Shown piece after piece: positions 8,225-16,579 of a DNA stretch of 64,000 nt. Source of the stretch: Flavobacteriaceae bacterium UBA3339 (GTDB lineage: Bacteria; Bacteroidota; Bacteroidia; Flavobacteriales; Flavobacteriaceae); the NCBI GenBank assembly GCA_002360925.1, contig DERN01000010.1:83463-147462 (forward strand), read 5' to 3'. Both the position numbers and the translations under genes were made by a program. Numbering within the stretch: position 1 is the first letter of the stretch; every line of letters begins with the position of its first letter. The notes below the pieces were generated by a model. That model was not told where the DNA came from, made no database searches, and saw only the letters and a list, made by a program, of their open reading frames with translations.

Positions 8225-8881
8225 TTATTTCAACTGCTTAATAAACTGTGCATTTATTTTAAAGAAATCATCAACTAAAACACTTGCTCCTTCTAAATTC
8301 TGTAATTTAGAATTTTCGCTATTATAACCTAAACAATAAATTCCGGCTGCACAAGCTGCTTTTACTCCATTTGTACTATCTTCAATAATAATACAATCCT
8401 GTTTTTGATTTTTTGACAATGAAGCTGCGTGTAAAAAAATTGTTGGATCGGGTTTCGATTTCGGAAAATCTTCTCCGCTTACTTTATACGAAAAGTATTG
8501 ATCTAAATTAAATCGATTAAAAACGCGCGTTATCGTACTTTTAGATGCCGACGAAGCCAAAATCAATTCCATTCCGTTTGCATGAAGATCTTTAATCAAA
8601 TTTTCAACTCCGGAAATCAATTCCAAATCAGGTTTTGTGTCAAAAGCATCATTAAACAATGACCTTTTTCTTAAAACCAATTCTTCTACTTCTGTAAAAA
8701 TCCCGAACTGATCTTTTATTTTCTGATAAACATTTTTTGTAGAATTTCCTGTAAAAGTAGCATAAAGTTCTTCCGAAACATCAATTTTTAATTCTTCAAA
8801 ATGTTTAAAATAAGCATATTTATGAACGGGTTCTGTGTCTACAATCACTCCGTCCATATCAAAAATAACGGTTTTAACCAT
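8225..8881 (-). CDS. HAD-superfamily hydrolase, beta-phosphoglucomutase-like
   Basis: This 218-residue protein carries all four HAD motifs: DMDGVIVDTEP (nucleophile Asp), the Ser/Thr of ASSASKST, the Lys in GEDFPKSKPDP, and IEDSTNGVKAA. A helical cap between motifs I and II places it in the subfamily with beta-phosphoglucomutases and sugar-phosphate phosphatases. The exact substrate cannot be assigned. The start overlaps no neighbour, and the gene diverges from the rRNA methyltransferase. Confidence 0.88.
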   Translation of the reverse strand: MVKTVIFDMDGVIVDTEPVHKYAYFKHFEELKIDVSEELYATFTGNSTKNVYQKIKDQFGIFTEVEELVLRKRSLFNDAFDTKPDLELISGVENLIKDLHANGMELILASSASKSTITRVFNRFNLDQYFSYKVSGEDFPKSKPDPTIFLHAASLSKNQKQDCIIIEDSTNGVKAACAAGIYCLGYNSENSKLQNLEGASVLVDDFFKINAQFIKQLK

Positions 8882-8958
8882 GAAATGAAATAATTTGGTG
8901 CAAATGTACGGAAAGCTTTATTGGAAAAAAAGTTTTTAAAAAACAACATAATATATCG

Positions 8959-8966
8959 TAACTTTG
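8959..8966 (+). promoter_or_regulatory. -7 promoter element upstream of the RsmB-like gene
   Basis: TAACTTTG is a perfect TAnnTTTG box, 22 bases before the ATG at 8989. No clear -33 TTG is present at the usual distance. Confidence 0.5.
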
Positions 8967-8988
8967 CAAGCTTAGTTATACAGATAAA

Positions 8989-10203
8989 ATGCGTTTACAC
9001 AGAAATTTAGTTTTTGCCGTTATCGATTCGTTGTTAAATATTTTTAACGAAGGTGAATATGCCGATAAAGAAGTTGCAAAAGCTTTGAAAAGAGATACCC
9101 GCTGGGGAGCAAAAGATAGAAAATTTGTTGCCGAAACCATATATGAAATTGTTCGTTGGAAGCGTTTATATGCCGAAATTGCCGAAGTAAAAGAACCTTT
9201 TACGCGCGAAGATATATGGCGTGTTTTTGCTGTTTGGGCAACTTTAAGAGGAATTTCGTTACCAGATTGGAAATATTTTGAAGGAACACCAATTCGCCGA
9301 ATTAAAGGAAGATTTGATGAGCTTTCGAAAACCAGAATGATTCGCGAATCAATTCCCGATTGGATGGATGAGTTGTGCGTAAGCGAATTAGGCGAAGAAC
9401 TTTGGTCTAAAGAAATTGCAGCTCAAAATCAGCAAGCACAAGTTGTTTTACGTGTAAATTCGTTAAAAACAACCAAACAAAAACTTCGCGCACAATTAAT
9501 GGATTTGGATATTGAAACATCTTACAATGATAAATATCCCGATGCTTTAATTTTAAACGAGCGTGCAAATGTGTTTATGACTCCTTTGTTTAAGGAAGGT
9601 TTTTTTGAAGTTCAGGATGCTTCTTCGCAAAAAGTAGTTCCTTTATTAGATGTAAAACCAGGAATGCGTGTTGTAGATGCTTGCGCCGGTGCTGGAGGAA
9701 AAACGCTTCACATTGCTGCTAAAATGGAAAATAAAGGGCAGATTATTGCCTTGGATTTATACGAAAGCAAACAAAGACAATTAAAGATTCGTGCGAAGCG
9801 TAATGGCGTTTTTAATGTTGAATATCGTATTATTGATTCTACTAAAGTGATTAAAAAACTGCACGACAAAGCAGATCGAGTGCTAATTGATGCACCTTGT
9901 TCTGGTTTGGGAGTTTTAAAAAGAAATCCAGATAGTAAATGGAAATTACAACCTGAATTTATTGACGAAATCAAAAAAACACAAGAAGAGGTTTTAGCAA
10001 GTTATTCTAAAATGGTTAAAGTTGGCGGAAAGTTGGTTTATGCAACTTGTTCTATTTTACCTTCTGAAAACGAAAAGCAAGTGCAGAAATTCTTGAAAAC
10101 CGAATTCGGACAAAACTTTAAATTCGTTAAAGATGAAAAAGTTTTAGCACATCAATCTGGTTTCGACGGATTTTATATGTGCTTAATGGAACGTGTAAAA
10201 TAA
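8989..10203 (+). CDS. RsmB/NOP2-family RNA 5-methylcytosine methyltransferase
   Basis: This 404-residue SAM-dependent methyltransferase has an N-terminal NusB-like helical part and a C-terminal Rossmann domain. The SAM loop is DACAGAGGKTLH near residue 228. The two catalytic cysteines are in DAPCSGLG (C304) and ATCSILPSEN (C354), as in 16S rRNA m5C enzymes. RsmB acts at C967 in E. coli; the target here is inferred from the family. The gene is monocistronic and ends at a terminator facing rho. Confidence 0.88.
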   Translation: MRLHRNLVFAVIDSLLNIFNEGEYADKEVAKALKRDTRWGAKDRKFVAETIYEIVRWKRLYAEIAEVKEPFTREDIWRVFAVWATLRGISLPDWKYFEGTPIRRIKGRFDELSKTRMIRESIPDWMDELCVSELGEELWSKEIAAQNQQAQVVLRVNSLKTTKQKLRAQLMDLDIETSYNDKYPDALILNERANVFMTPLFKEGFFEVQDASSQKVVPLLDVKPGMRVVDACAGAGGKTLHIAAKMENKGQIIALDLYESKQRQLKIRAKRNGVFNVEYRIIDSTKVIKKLHDKADRVLIDAPCSGLGVLKRNPDSKWKLQPEFIDEIKKTQEEVLASYSKMVKVGGKLVYATCSILPSENEKQVQKFLKTEFGQNFKFVKDEKVLAHQSGFDGFYMCLMERVK

Positions 10204-10218
10204 ATAAAATCACTACAT

Positions 10219-10253
10219 AAAAAAATCGAACTGAAATTCAGTTCGATTTTTTT
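10219..10253. terminator. Bidirectional terminator between the methyltransferase and rho
   Basis: An AAAAAATCGAACTGAA arm pairs with TTCAGTTCGATTTTTT to give a nearly perfect palindrome with A/T tails on both sides. Confidence 0.9.
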
Positions 10254-10286
10254 ATTAAATATATCTGTGATTGTTTGTTAAAAGCA

Positions 10287-12023
10287 TTAATCTCTCATAC
10301 TATTAAAAAACTCTTCATTCGATTTTGTATTTCTAATTCGGTCGTGAATAAATGTAATCGCTTCAACCGGATTCATATCGGCTAAAATGTTTCTTAAAAT
10401 CAACATTTTTTGCTGTGTATGCGGATCGTGTAATAAATCATCTCTACGGGTAGACGACGAAGTTAAATCAACCGCAGGGAAAATACGTTTATTCGCAATT
10501 TTACGATCTAATTGTAATTCCATATTTCCGGTTCCTTTAAATTCTTCAAAAATCACATCATCCATTTTAGAACCTGTATCTGTTAATGCCGTTGCAATAA
10601 TGGTTAAAGATCCGCCGTTTTCGATGTTACGCGCCGCACCAAAAAAACGTTTCGGCTTTTGCAAGGCGTTAGCATCAACTCCACCCGATAAAACTCTTCC
10701 CGAAGCTGGCTGAACCGTATTGTAAGCGCGCGCCAAACGTGTAATCGAATCTAATAAAATCACCACATCATGTCCGCATTCTACCAAGCGTTTGGCTTTT
10801 TCTAAAACCATATCTGCTAATTCTACATGATATTTCGCTTCTTCGTCAAAAGTAGATGCCACAACTTCTGCACGTACATTTCGTTGCATATCGGTAACCT
10901 CTTCCGGACGTTCATCAATCAATAAAACAATTTGATAAACTTCAGGGTGATTATCAGCAATAGCATTGGCGATTTCTTTCAACATCATGGTTTTACCCGT
11001 TTTAGGTTGCGCGACAATCATACCGCGCTGTCCTTTACCAATTGGAGCAAACAAATCAATGATTCTTGTTGAAAGCTTTGCGTTATTGCCTGATAAATTG
11101 AATTTATCTTTTGGAAATAAAGGTGTTAAATGCTCGAAAGAAGGACGATCTCGAACTTCTTCAGGTTCGTGTCCGTTAATTTTAGTAATACGAACTAAAG
11201 GAAAATGCTGTTCGTTTCCTTTTGGCGGTCGAACAATTCCTTTGATGGTATCTCCTTTTTTTAATCCAAATAAACGAATTTGCGATTGCGAGATATAAAC
11301 GTCGTCCGGAGATTTTCTATAATTATAATCCGATGATCTTAAATATCCGTGTGAACCTCCATCTTTTGGAACTTCCAAAACTCCTTCACATTCAATAATT
11401 CCTTCAAATTCATAATCAGGATCACGGAAATTTTGTTTCTTTTGAGCTTGATTCTTGTTTTTATTTTGATTTGGATTATGATTCGGACTTTGATTTTCTT
11501 CCGTTTCAGAACTAACTTCTTGCTGAGTTGAAACCGCAACTTTTTCCGTACTTACAGAATCGTTATTAATAGAAGAAGTTTCGTGTGAAATAGTATCAAC
11601 AGCATCTGTCGTTTTTACTTGACCTTTACTTTCTTGATTTTTATTATTTCTCTTCTCTTTTTGTGGATTTGTATTTCGTACAGGCTTTTGTAGTTTGTGC
11701 TGTGTAGGTTGTACCGTTTCAGAAGTTTCTGTAACAGTTTCTTGGGGTGTTTGTGTAGTAATCTCTACAACTTCCTGATCTTGAGGAGTAGAAATTCTTT
11801 TTCGTTTATTTTTTGAATTTTGATCGTCCTTTGATGAAGGATTTTCAGTTACTTCAGCCCCTTTGTTTTCTGTTTTTAAGCTATTTTGATAGGTTTCTTG
11901 TAAATTAAGAATGCTATCTATAAGTTCATCTTTTTTAATGTTTAGCTTTTCAACACCAACCGTTTTGGCTATTTCTTTAAGCTCGGGCAATTTCATACCC
12001 TTAAGCACGTTTTTGTCAAACAT
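10287..12023 (-). CDS. rho: Transcription termination factor Rho
   Basis: This 578-residue RNA-dependent hexameric helicase/ATPase ends transcription. Residues 1-45 form the Rho N-terminal helical domain. Roughly residues 50-200 are a low-complexity, Gln/Asn/Lys/Thr-rich insert typical of Bacteroidota Rho, which makes it about 160 residues longer than E. coli Rho. The cold-shock-like RNA-binding domain follows (GSHGYLRSS), then the Walker A loop AQPKTGKT near 340 and the Walker B segment VVILLDSITRLARAYN. It diverges from the DUF4293 gene across a 190-base A/T-rich spacer. Confidence 0.97.
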   Translation of the reverse strand: MFDKNVLKGMKLPELKEIAKTVGVEKLNIKKDELIDSILNLQETYQNSLKTENKGAEVTENPSSKDDQNSKNKRKRISTPQDQEVVEITTQTPQETVTETSETVQPTQHKLQKPVRNTNPQKEKRNNKNQESKGQVKTTDAVDTISHETSSINNDSVSTEKVAVSTQQEVSSETEENQSPNHNPNQNKNKNQAQKKQNFRDPDYEFEGIIECEGVLEVPKDGGSHGYLRSSDYNYRKSPDDVYISQSQIRLFGLKKGDTIKGIVRPPKGNEQHFPLVRITKINGHEPEEVRDRPSFEHLTPLFPKDKFNLSGNNAKLSTRIIDLFAPIGKGQRGMIVAQPKTGKTMMLKEIANAIADNHPEVYQIVLLIDERPEEVTDMQRNVRAEVVASTFDEEAKYHVELADMVLEKAKRLVECGHDVVILLDSITRLARAYNTVQPASGRVLSGGVDANALQKPKRFFGAARNIENGGSLTIIATALTDTGSKMDDVIFEEFKGTGNMELQLDRKIANKRIFPAVDLTSSSTRRDDLLHDPHTQQKMLILRNILADMNPVEAITFIHDRIRNTKSNEEFFNSMRD

Positions 12024-12187
12024 AAATTATGACGTTGTTACGGTTTAAATTAATTTTTGTGATTTCTTATCAAAGAAAGTGTTTTTTTATAAATAGAAAG
12101 TTCGCACAATGAAGAAGTTACGACGTTTCATATGCAATATTACAATATTTTTTCTAATATCAATAGGTTTTTATGAAATTTAAGTGT

Positions 12188-12195
12188 TATTTTTG
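12188..12195 (+). promoter_or_regulatory. -7 promoter element of the DUF4293 gene
   Basis: TATTTTTG fits TAnnTTTG and lies 21 bases before the ATG chosen at 12217. It also argues against the upstream GTG start at 12184. Confidence 0.5.
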
Positions 12196-12216
12196 CTCTC
12201 AAATCGAACAAGAATA

Positions 12217-12627
12217 ATGATCCAAAGAATTCAGACTGTTTATTTAGCATTGGCTTTTATTGTTTCAGGAATTTTGTCGCTGGTTTTTCCTTTATGGAAA
12301 GATGCAACCGGTGCCGATTTCCATGTTGGACAAAATACAGCTTATGTTCTTTTATTTGGTTTAACTGCGGCATTAAGCATTATTTCGATTTTTTCGTATA
12401 AGAAAAGACAGACTCAGTTTGTTTACAACCGAGTTAATATAATATTAAACTTTATATTACTAGGATTATTTGTGTATCAGTCTCTAAATTTATCTGGAGA
12501 AACGAATGTTTCTGAGAAGGGTATTGGGATGTTTCTTCCACTTGTATCTATCTTTTTGTTAGTTTTTGCCAACAAAGCCATCAAGAAGGACGAAGATCTT
12601 GTAAAATCTGCTGACCGTATACGATAA
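12217..12627 (+). CDS. DUF4293 integral membrane protein
   Basis: This 136-residue protein has four membrane helices (about residues 5-25, 43-62, 70-90 and 100-120). It opens with MIQRIQTVYLALA, the conserved start of DUF4293 proteins, which are widespread in Bacteroidota and usually sit beside rho, as here. Function is unknown. The start is set by this motif and by the -7 box directly upstream. Confidence 0.85.
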   Translation: MIQRIQTVYLALAFIVSGILSLVFPLWKDATGADFHVGQNTAYVLLFGLTAALSIISIFSYKKRQTQFVYNRVNIILNFILLGLFVYQSLNLSGETNVSEKGIGMFLPLVSIFLLVFANKAIKKDEDLVKSADRIR

Positions 12628-12654
12628 ACCTTACATCTTAGTTTATTAGTGCGT

Positions 12655-12685
12655 TAAAAAATCCGACCAATTGGTCGGATTTTTT
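12655..12685. terminator. Bidirectional terminator
   Basis: A fully palindromic hairpin, AAAAAATCCGACC-AATT-GGTCGGATTTTTT, lies between convergent genes. Confidence 0.92.
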
Positions 12686-12687
12686 TA

Positions 12688-13167
12688 TTATAATTGAATT
12701 TTCGATTTCCAATCTTTCAACTTTTCTTGATAAGTTAATCGAGCATTTGCTGGACTTGGAGAAGCTAAAACTATTAATTCTACATCTAAATCGTTTTTGT
12801 AACGTTTATAATACCACGAGTACGCCTGTTTGCTTGTAAAATAGAATCTTTTTATTGATTTATTCATTTTTAAAAGCTCTTCGAAATCATTCAGTTCATG
12901 GTTCTTTATAGCAGTATCTAAACTTCCTTCCCTTTCCGCTTTCTGTAAAACATCCCATAAACCAAAACCGTTTTCTTGTAAAAAAGTGATTCTTTTCGAA
13001 TAATCTTCTTCATACGATTTATCGAAAACATCGAAAACCAATCGCCAAAATTTATTTTGGGGATGCGCATAGTATTGTTGTTCTTTTAAAGACTTTTCGC
13101 TTGGCAATGTCCTTAAAAAGATAGAATGTGTTTGATTGGTTATAAAAGGTTTGAAAGAGGTTTTCAT
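12688..13167 (-). CDS. DNA-deoxyinosine (hypoxanthine)/mismatch-specific DNA glycosylase family
   Basis: This 159-residue protein of the uracil-DNA glycosylase superfamily contains KSLKEQQYYAHPQNKFW near residue 26, the signature of the deoxyinosine glycosylase branch, and the C-terminal loop LASPSPANAR that contacts DNA. It removes deaminated purines or mismatched bases in base-excision repair. The N-terminal loop usually reads LGTMPG or LGSLPS; here it is LRTLPS, losing the conserved Gly, so activity may differ. Confidence 0.8.
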   Translation of the reverse strand: MKTSFKPFITNQTHSIFLRTLPSEKSLKEQQYYAHPQNKFWRLVFDVFDKSYEEDYSKRITFLQENGFGLWDVLQKAEREGSLDTAIKNHELNDFEELLKMNKSIKRFYFTSKQAYSWYYKRYKNDLDVELIVLASPSPANARLTYQEKLKDWKSKIQL

Positions 13168-13210
13168 TGTTTTTTATAGTGAGATTATTTTTTACAATAG
13201 ATGCATTAAA

Positions 13211-13242
13211 GAAAAAGACAGATTCTTTAGAATCCGTCTTTT
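13211..13242 (-). terminator. Terminator downstream of the lipoprotein pair
   Basis: AAAAAGAC(A)GATTC pairs with GAATC(C)GTCTTTT across a TTTA loop, just past the ancestral stop codon at 13249 of the broken lipoprotein gene. This supports the longer original reading frame. Confidence 0.8.
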
Positions 13243-13248
13243 AATGTT

Positions 13249-13803
13249 TTACTCTACACGTTTATACCAACTTCCGTCTTCAAAAAATATATATTCGATA
13301 CCGTTGGTTTTGGAATAAAATATCTAACTTTCTTTTTGTTCATAAGAAGTTATAGATACCCGAGCTACTATAACATTTTTAAATTCTATATTATTATATT
13401 CTACATCGGTAAATGCTGTTACAGGAAAACCTGCACCAAAATATGTAGCTTTTCCTTTTTGGGTTCTAATAATTTCTAAACTAGCAAAATCGGGTGCTTT
13501 ATTACTTGTTACTGTTATTTGATATGATTCGTTGTTAATATATAAAACAGTTTTTACCGATTTATATTCTTCTTGATCACATTCATTTAAGCTAAGCACA
13601 TAATTATCTTCACTATAATTATCAACAATTCCTGTAAATATGCTTCCTGTTTCATTTTGCCATTTTACAGTTTTAATTTTAGTGTAGTAAGGTAATATTT
13701 CTTTAACTTCATCGGTTAGAGGATATCTGCCTATTATCTCAGCACTACAACAACTTGTAAGCAATATTGAACATAATAATAAGTTAATAATTTTCTGTTT
13801 CAT
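13249..13803 (-). pseudogene. Lipoprotein paralogue with an in-frame amber stop
   Basis: The intact part (13324-13803) encodes 159 residues with a lipoprotein signal (LLLCSILLTSCC) and no recognised domain. At 13324-13326 an amber TAG ends it after EQKES. Translation in the same frame resumes for 24 codons to a TAA at 13249, and the extra peptide contains SKTNGIEYIFFEDGSWYKR. This matches the C-terminus of the upstream neighbour (KTNGIEFILFKNGNWYKR), so the TAG truncates a once longer protein. Its ATG overlaps the neighbour's TGA as ATGA. It could still be a functional shorter lipoprotein. Confidence 0.75.
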
Positions 13804-14344
13804 CGTTTATACCAATTACCGTTTTTAAACAAAATAAATTCAATGCCATTTGTTTTAGTGTAAACAATTTTCTCGATATCCCATATAGAACTAGAATTCT
13901 GTTTATTACGTTCTAAAATCAAAACATCACTAAAAGTAAAACCTGCCAGTTCAATATTTTGGGTTAAGTTGTCAAAAATACTTTCATTAGAATTATAAAA
14001 GCTCAAAACATTATAAGCAACATAATTGTTTATCTGAATAGACAAACTAGAATCGCTCATGTTTATTTCTCCGTGATATTTACCAAGATTAAATTTTCTT
14101 TTTCCATATTCATAAGTATAATACTCGCACGACTCTGGTCCTACATCGTCTTTTTGGGTATAATAATTGGCTGCTTCAAATTCTGCTACAATGGTATCCC
14201 TTCTTGATCTTTAAATGAAACTGTTTCAGAATTAGTTTTTAAGTACTCCTTATTGCTGTTATCAATCATATATCTGCCTAATTCTTCATTATTACACACA
14301 CACCCTGCCATACAAAACAGTAAAAATAAAATTGCTTTTTTCAT
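13800..14344 (-). pseudogene. Lipoprotein paralogue broken by a frameshift
   Basis: From the ATG at 14344 the frame encodes a lipoprotein signal (FLLFCMAGCVC) and continues through NNEELGRYMID to a GGG run at 14198-14200, where it is lost. Shifting by one base there gives an uninterrupted frame (DTIVAEFEAANYY...) to the TGA at 13800, about 180 residues in total. One missing G in the run explains the break. The family is unrecognised, but the protein is a paralogue of the next gene (shared GRY near the N-terminus and shared C-terminal motif). A sequencing error in the homopolymer is the main alternative. Confidence 0.75.
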
Positions 14345-14375
14345 AAGATTTATGATCTAAGAAACAAATGTAAAC

Positions 14376-14408
14376 AAAAATCCTCAAACATTACTGTTTG
14401 AGGATTTT
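14376..14408 (-). terminator. dnaK terminator
   Basis: The arms AAAAATCCTCAAACA and TGTTTGAGGATTTT flank a TTAC loop, between the dnaK stop and the lipoprotein gene. Confidence 0.9.
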
Positions 14409-14429
14409 CGCACTTATGAAAAAAATTAA

Positions 14430-16322
14430 TTACTTCACTTCTTCGTAATCAACATCTTGAGTTGCATCGCCACCCTCTTGATTTGGTTGTGCTTGCTCTG
14501 CTCCACCTTGTTGAGATTCAGCTTGTGCTTTGTACATTTCTTCTGAAGCTGCTTTCCAAGCTTCGTTAATTTTGTCTAAAGCTGGCTGAATTGTAGCTAC
14601 GTCACGAGTTTCGTATGCTTTTTTCAACTCTTCTAAAGCGCCTTCTATTGCTGATTTATTTCCTTCAGATAATTTATCACCAAACTCTTTCAATTGTTTT
14701 TCTGTTTGGAAAATCATTCCGTCTGCTTCGTTTAATTTATCCGCAGTTTCTTTTGCTTTTTTATCAGCTTCAGCATTTGCTTCGGCTTCTTTTTTCATTT
14801 TTTCGATTTCTTCCGGAGTTAATCCTGAAGAAGCTTCGATACGAATATCGTGTGATTTCCCTGTTCCTTTATCGGTTGCCGAAACCTTGATAATTCCGTT
14901 CGCATCGATATCGAAAGTCACTTCGATTTGAGGCACTCCACGTTGTGCAGGCGGAATTCCGTCTAAGTGGAAACGACCAATTGTTTTATTATCGTTTGCC
15001 ATCGGACGCTCACCTTGTAATACGTGAATTTCTACCGAAGGCTGATTATCTACTGCTGTAGAAAATACTTGCGATTTTTTCGTAGGAATCGTTGTATTAG
15101 ATTCGATCAATTTCGTGAAAACACCTCCCATAGTTTCAATTCCTAATGAAAGCGGCGTTACATCTAACAACAATACGTCTTTTACGTCTCCTGTTAAAAC
15201 TCCTCCTTGAATAGCAGCACCTACCGCTACAACCTCATCCGGATTTACTCCTTTTGAAGGTTTTTTACCGAAGAATTTTTCTACTTCTTCTTGAATTACA
15301 GGAATACGAGTAGAACCTCCTACTAAAATTACCTCATCAATATCAGATTTAGATAAACCTGCATCTTGTAATGCTTTTGCTACAGGAGCCATTGAACGTC
15401 TTACTAAATCGTCTGATAATTGTTCGAATTTAGCACGAGTTAATGTTTGAACCAAGTGTTTAGGTCCTGAAGCTGTTGCTGTGATATATGGTAAATTGAT
15501 TTCTGTTTGAGCAGATGATGACAATTCGATTTTAGCTTTTTCAGCAGCTTCTTTTAAACGTTGTAATGCCATTGCATCTTTACGTAAATCTACTCCTTCA
15601 GCCGAATTGAATTCGTTCGCTAACCAATCAATGATTACTTTATCAAAATCATCTCCTCCTAAATGCGTATCTCCGTTTGTAGATAATACTTCAAAAACTC
15701 CGTCTCCTAATTCTAAGATCGAAATATCGAATGTACCTCCACCTAAATCGTAAACAGCAATTTTCTTGTCTTGACCACCTTTATCTAAACCATACGCTAA
15801 AGCCGCAGCTGTTGGCTCGTTAATGATACGACGAACTTTTAATCCTGCAATTTCTCCTGCTTCTTTCGTAGCTTGACGTTGTGCATCGTTAAAATATGCA
15901 GGAACTGTAATTACTGCTTCTGTAACTTCTTGTCCTAAATAATCTTCTGCAGTTTTCTTCATTTTTTGAAGTGTCATTGCAGATAATTCTTGTGGTGTGT
16001 ACAATCTTCCGTCGATATCAACACGCGGAGTATCATTATCACCTTTTACAACTTTGTAAGCTGTATGTGTAATTTCTGAAGCAATTTCAGAATATTTTTC
16101 TCCCATAAAACGCTTGATCGAAGCAATTGTTTTCGTTGGGTTGGTTACTGCCTGACGTTTTGCAGGATCTCCTACTTTAATTTCTCCTCCTTCAACAAAG
16201 GCAATTACAGATGGTGTTGTTCTTTTTCCTTCTGCATTTGGAATTACCACCGCTTCATTACCTTCCATTACTGCAACACAAGAGTTGGTAGTTCCTAAGT
16301 CAATTCCGATTATTTTACTCAT
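14430..16322 (-). CDS. dnaK: Chaperone DnaK (Hsp70)
   Basis: This 630-residue ATP-dependent chaperone has the usual length. The nucleotide-binding domain begins IIGIDLGTTNSCVA and carries IINEPTAAALAYG, VYDLGGGTFD and VGGSTRIP. The substrate-binding domain (about 385-505) is followed by a helical lid and a Gln/Ala/Gly-rich tail ending in DVDYEEVK, the normal bacterial EEV-type end. dnaJ and grpE are not adjacent. The upstream spacer holds repeated TGACA/TGTCA motifs, reported separately. Confidence 0.98.
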   Translation of the reverse strand: MSKIIGIDLGTTNSCVAVMEGNEAVVIPNAEGKRTTPSVIAFVEGGEIKVGDPAKRQAVTNPTKTIASIKRFMGEKYSEIASEITHTAYKVVKGDNDTPRVDIDGRLYTPQELSAMTLQKMKKTAEDYLGQEVTEAVITVPAYFNDAQRQATKEAGEIAGLKVRRIINEPTAAALAYGLDKGGQDKKIAVYDLGGGTFDISILELGDGVFEVLSTNGDTHLGGDDFDKVIIDWLANEFNSAEGVDLRKDAMALQRLKEAAEKAKIELSSSAQTEINLPYITATASGPKHLVQTLTRAKFEQLSDDLVRRSMAPVAKALQDAGLSKSDIDEVILVGGSTRIPVIQEEVEKFFGKKPSKGVNPDEVVAVGAAIQGGVLTGDVKDVLLLDVTPLSLGIETMGGVFTKLIESNTTIPTKKSQVFSTAVDNQPSVEIHVLQGERPMANDNKTIGRFHLDGIPPAQRGVPQIEVTFDIDANGIIKVSATDKGTGKSHDIRIEASSGLTPEEIEKMKKEAEANAEADKKAKETADKLNEADGMIFQTEKQLKEFGDKLSEGNKSAIEGALEELKKAYETRDVATIQPALDKINEAWKAASEEMYKAQAESQQGGAEQAQPNQEGGDATQDVDYEEVK

Positions 16323-16419
16323 ATCTTTTTTATATATTTTATTTTGTATTTCGTTTTTTGTGATTCATTCACGCTTTCTATTATTCAATTGTTGTGCCTA
16401 AATAGAAATATCTTAAAAT

Positions 16420-16520
16420 TGACATATTCTTTATCTTTTTCGATGACAATATGTCATTTTACGATACTTTAGAACATATATTTATGTCAAAAACGATAAA
16501 AATTCATAACAAAATTGTCA
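16420..16520. promoter_or_regulatory. Palindromic TGACA/TGTCA motifs upstream of dnaK
   Basis: The divergent dnaK/serine dehydratase spacer (16323-16579) has a palindrome, ATGACA-ATA-TGTCAT (16443-16457). Further half-sites are TGACATA (16420-16426), TGTCA (16485-16489) and TGTCA (16516-16520). No CIRCE element was seen. It could be an operator for a dimeric regulator; this is inference. Confidence 0.4.
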
Positions 16521-16579
16521 TAATGTAAAAATCGATTTTAGTTATTAATTTAGTTATCTTCGCTTTATTAATTATTTTG

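Noticed and set aside
16323..16579. CIRCE element upstream of dnaK
   Set aside because: No TTAGCACTC-N9-GAGTGCTAA-like sequence is present.
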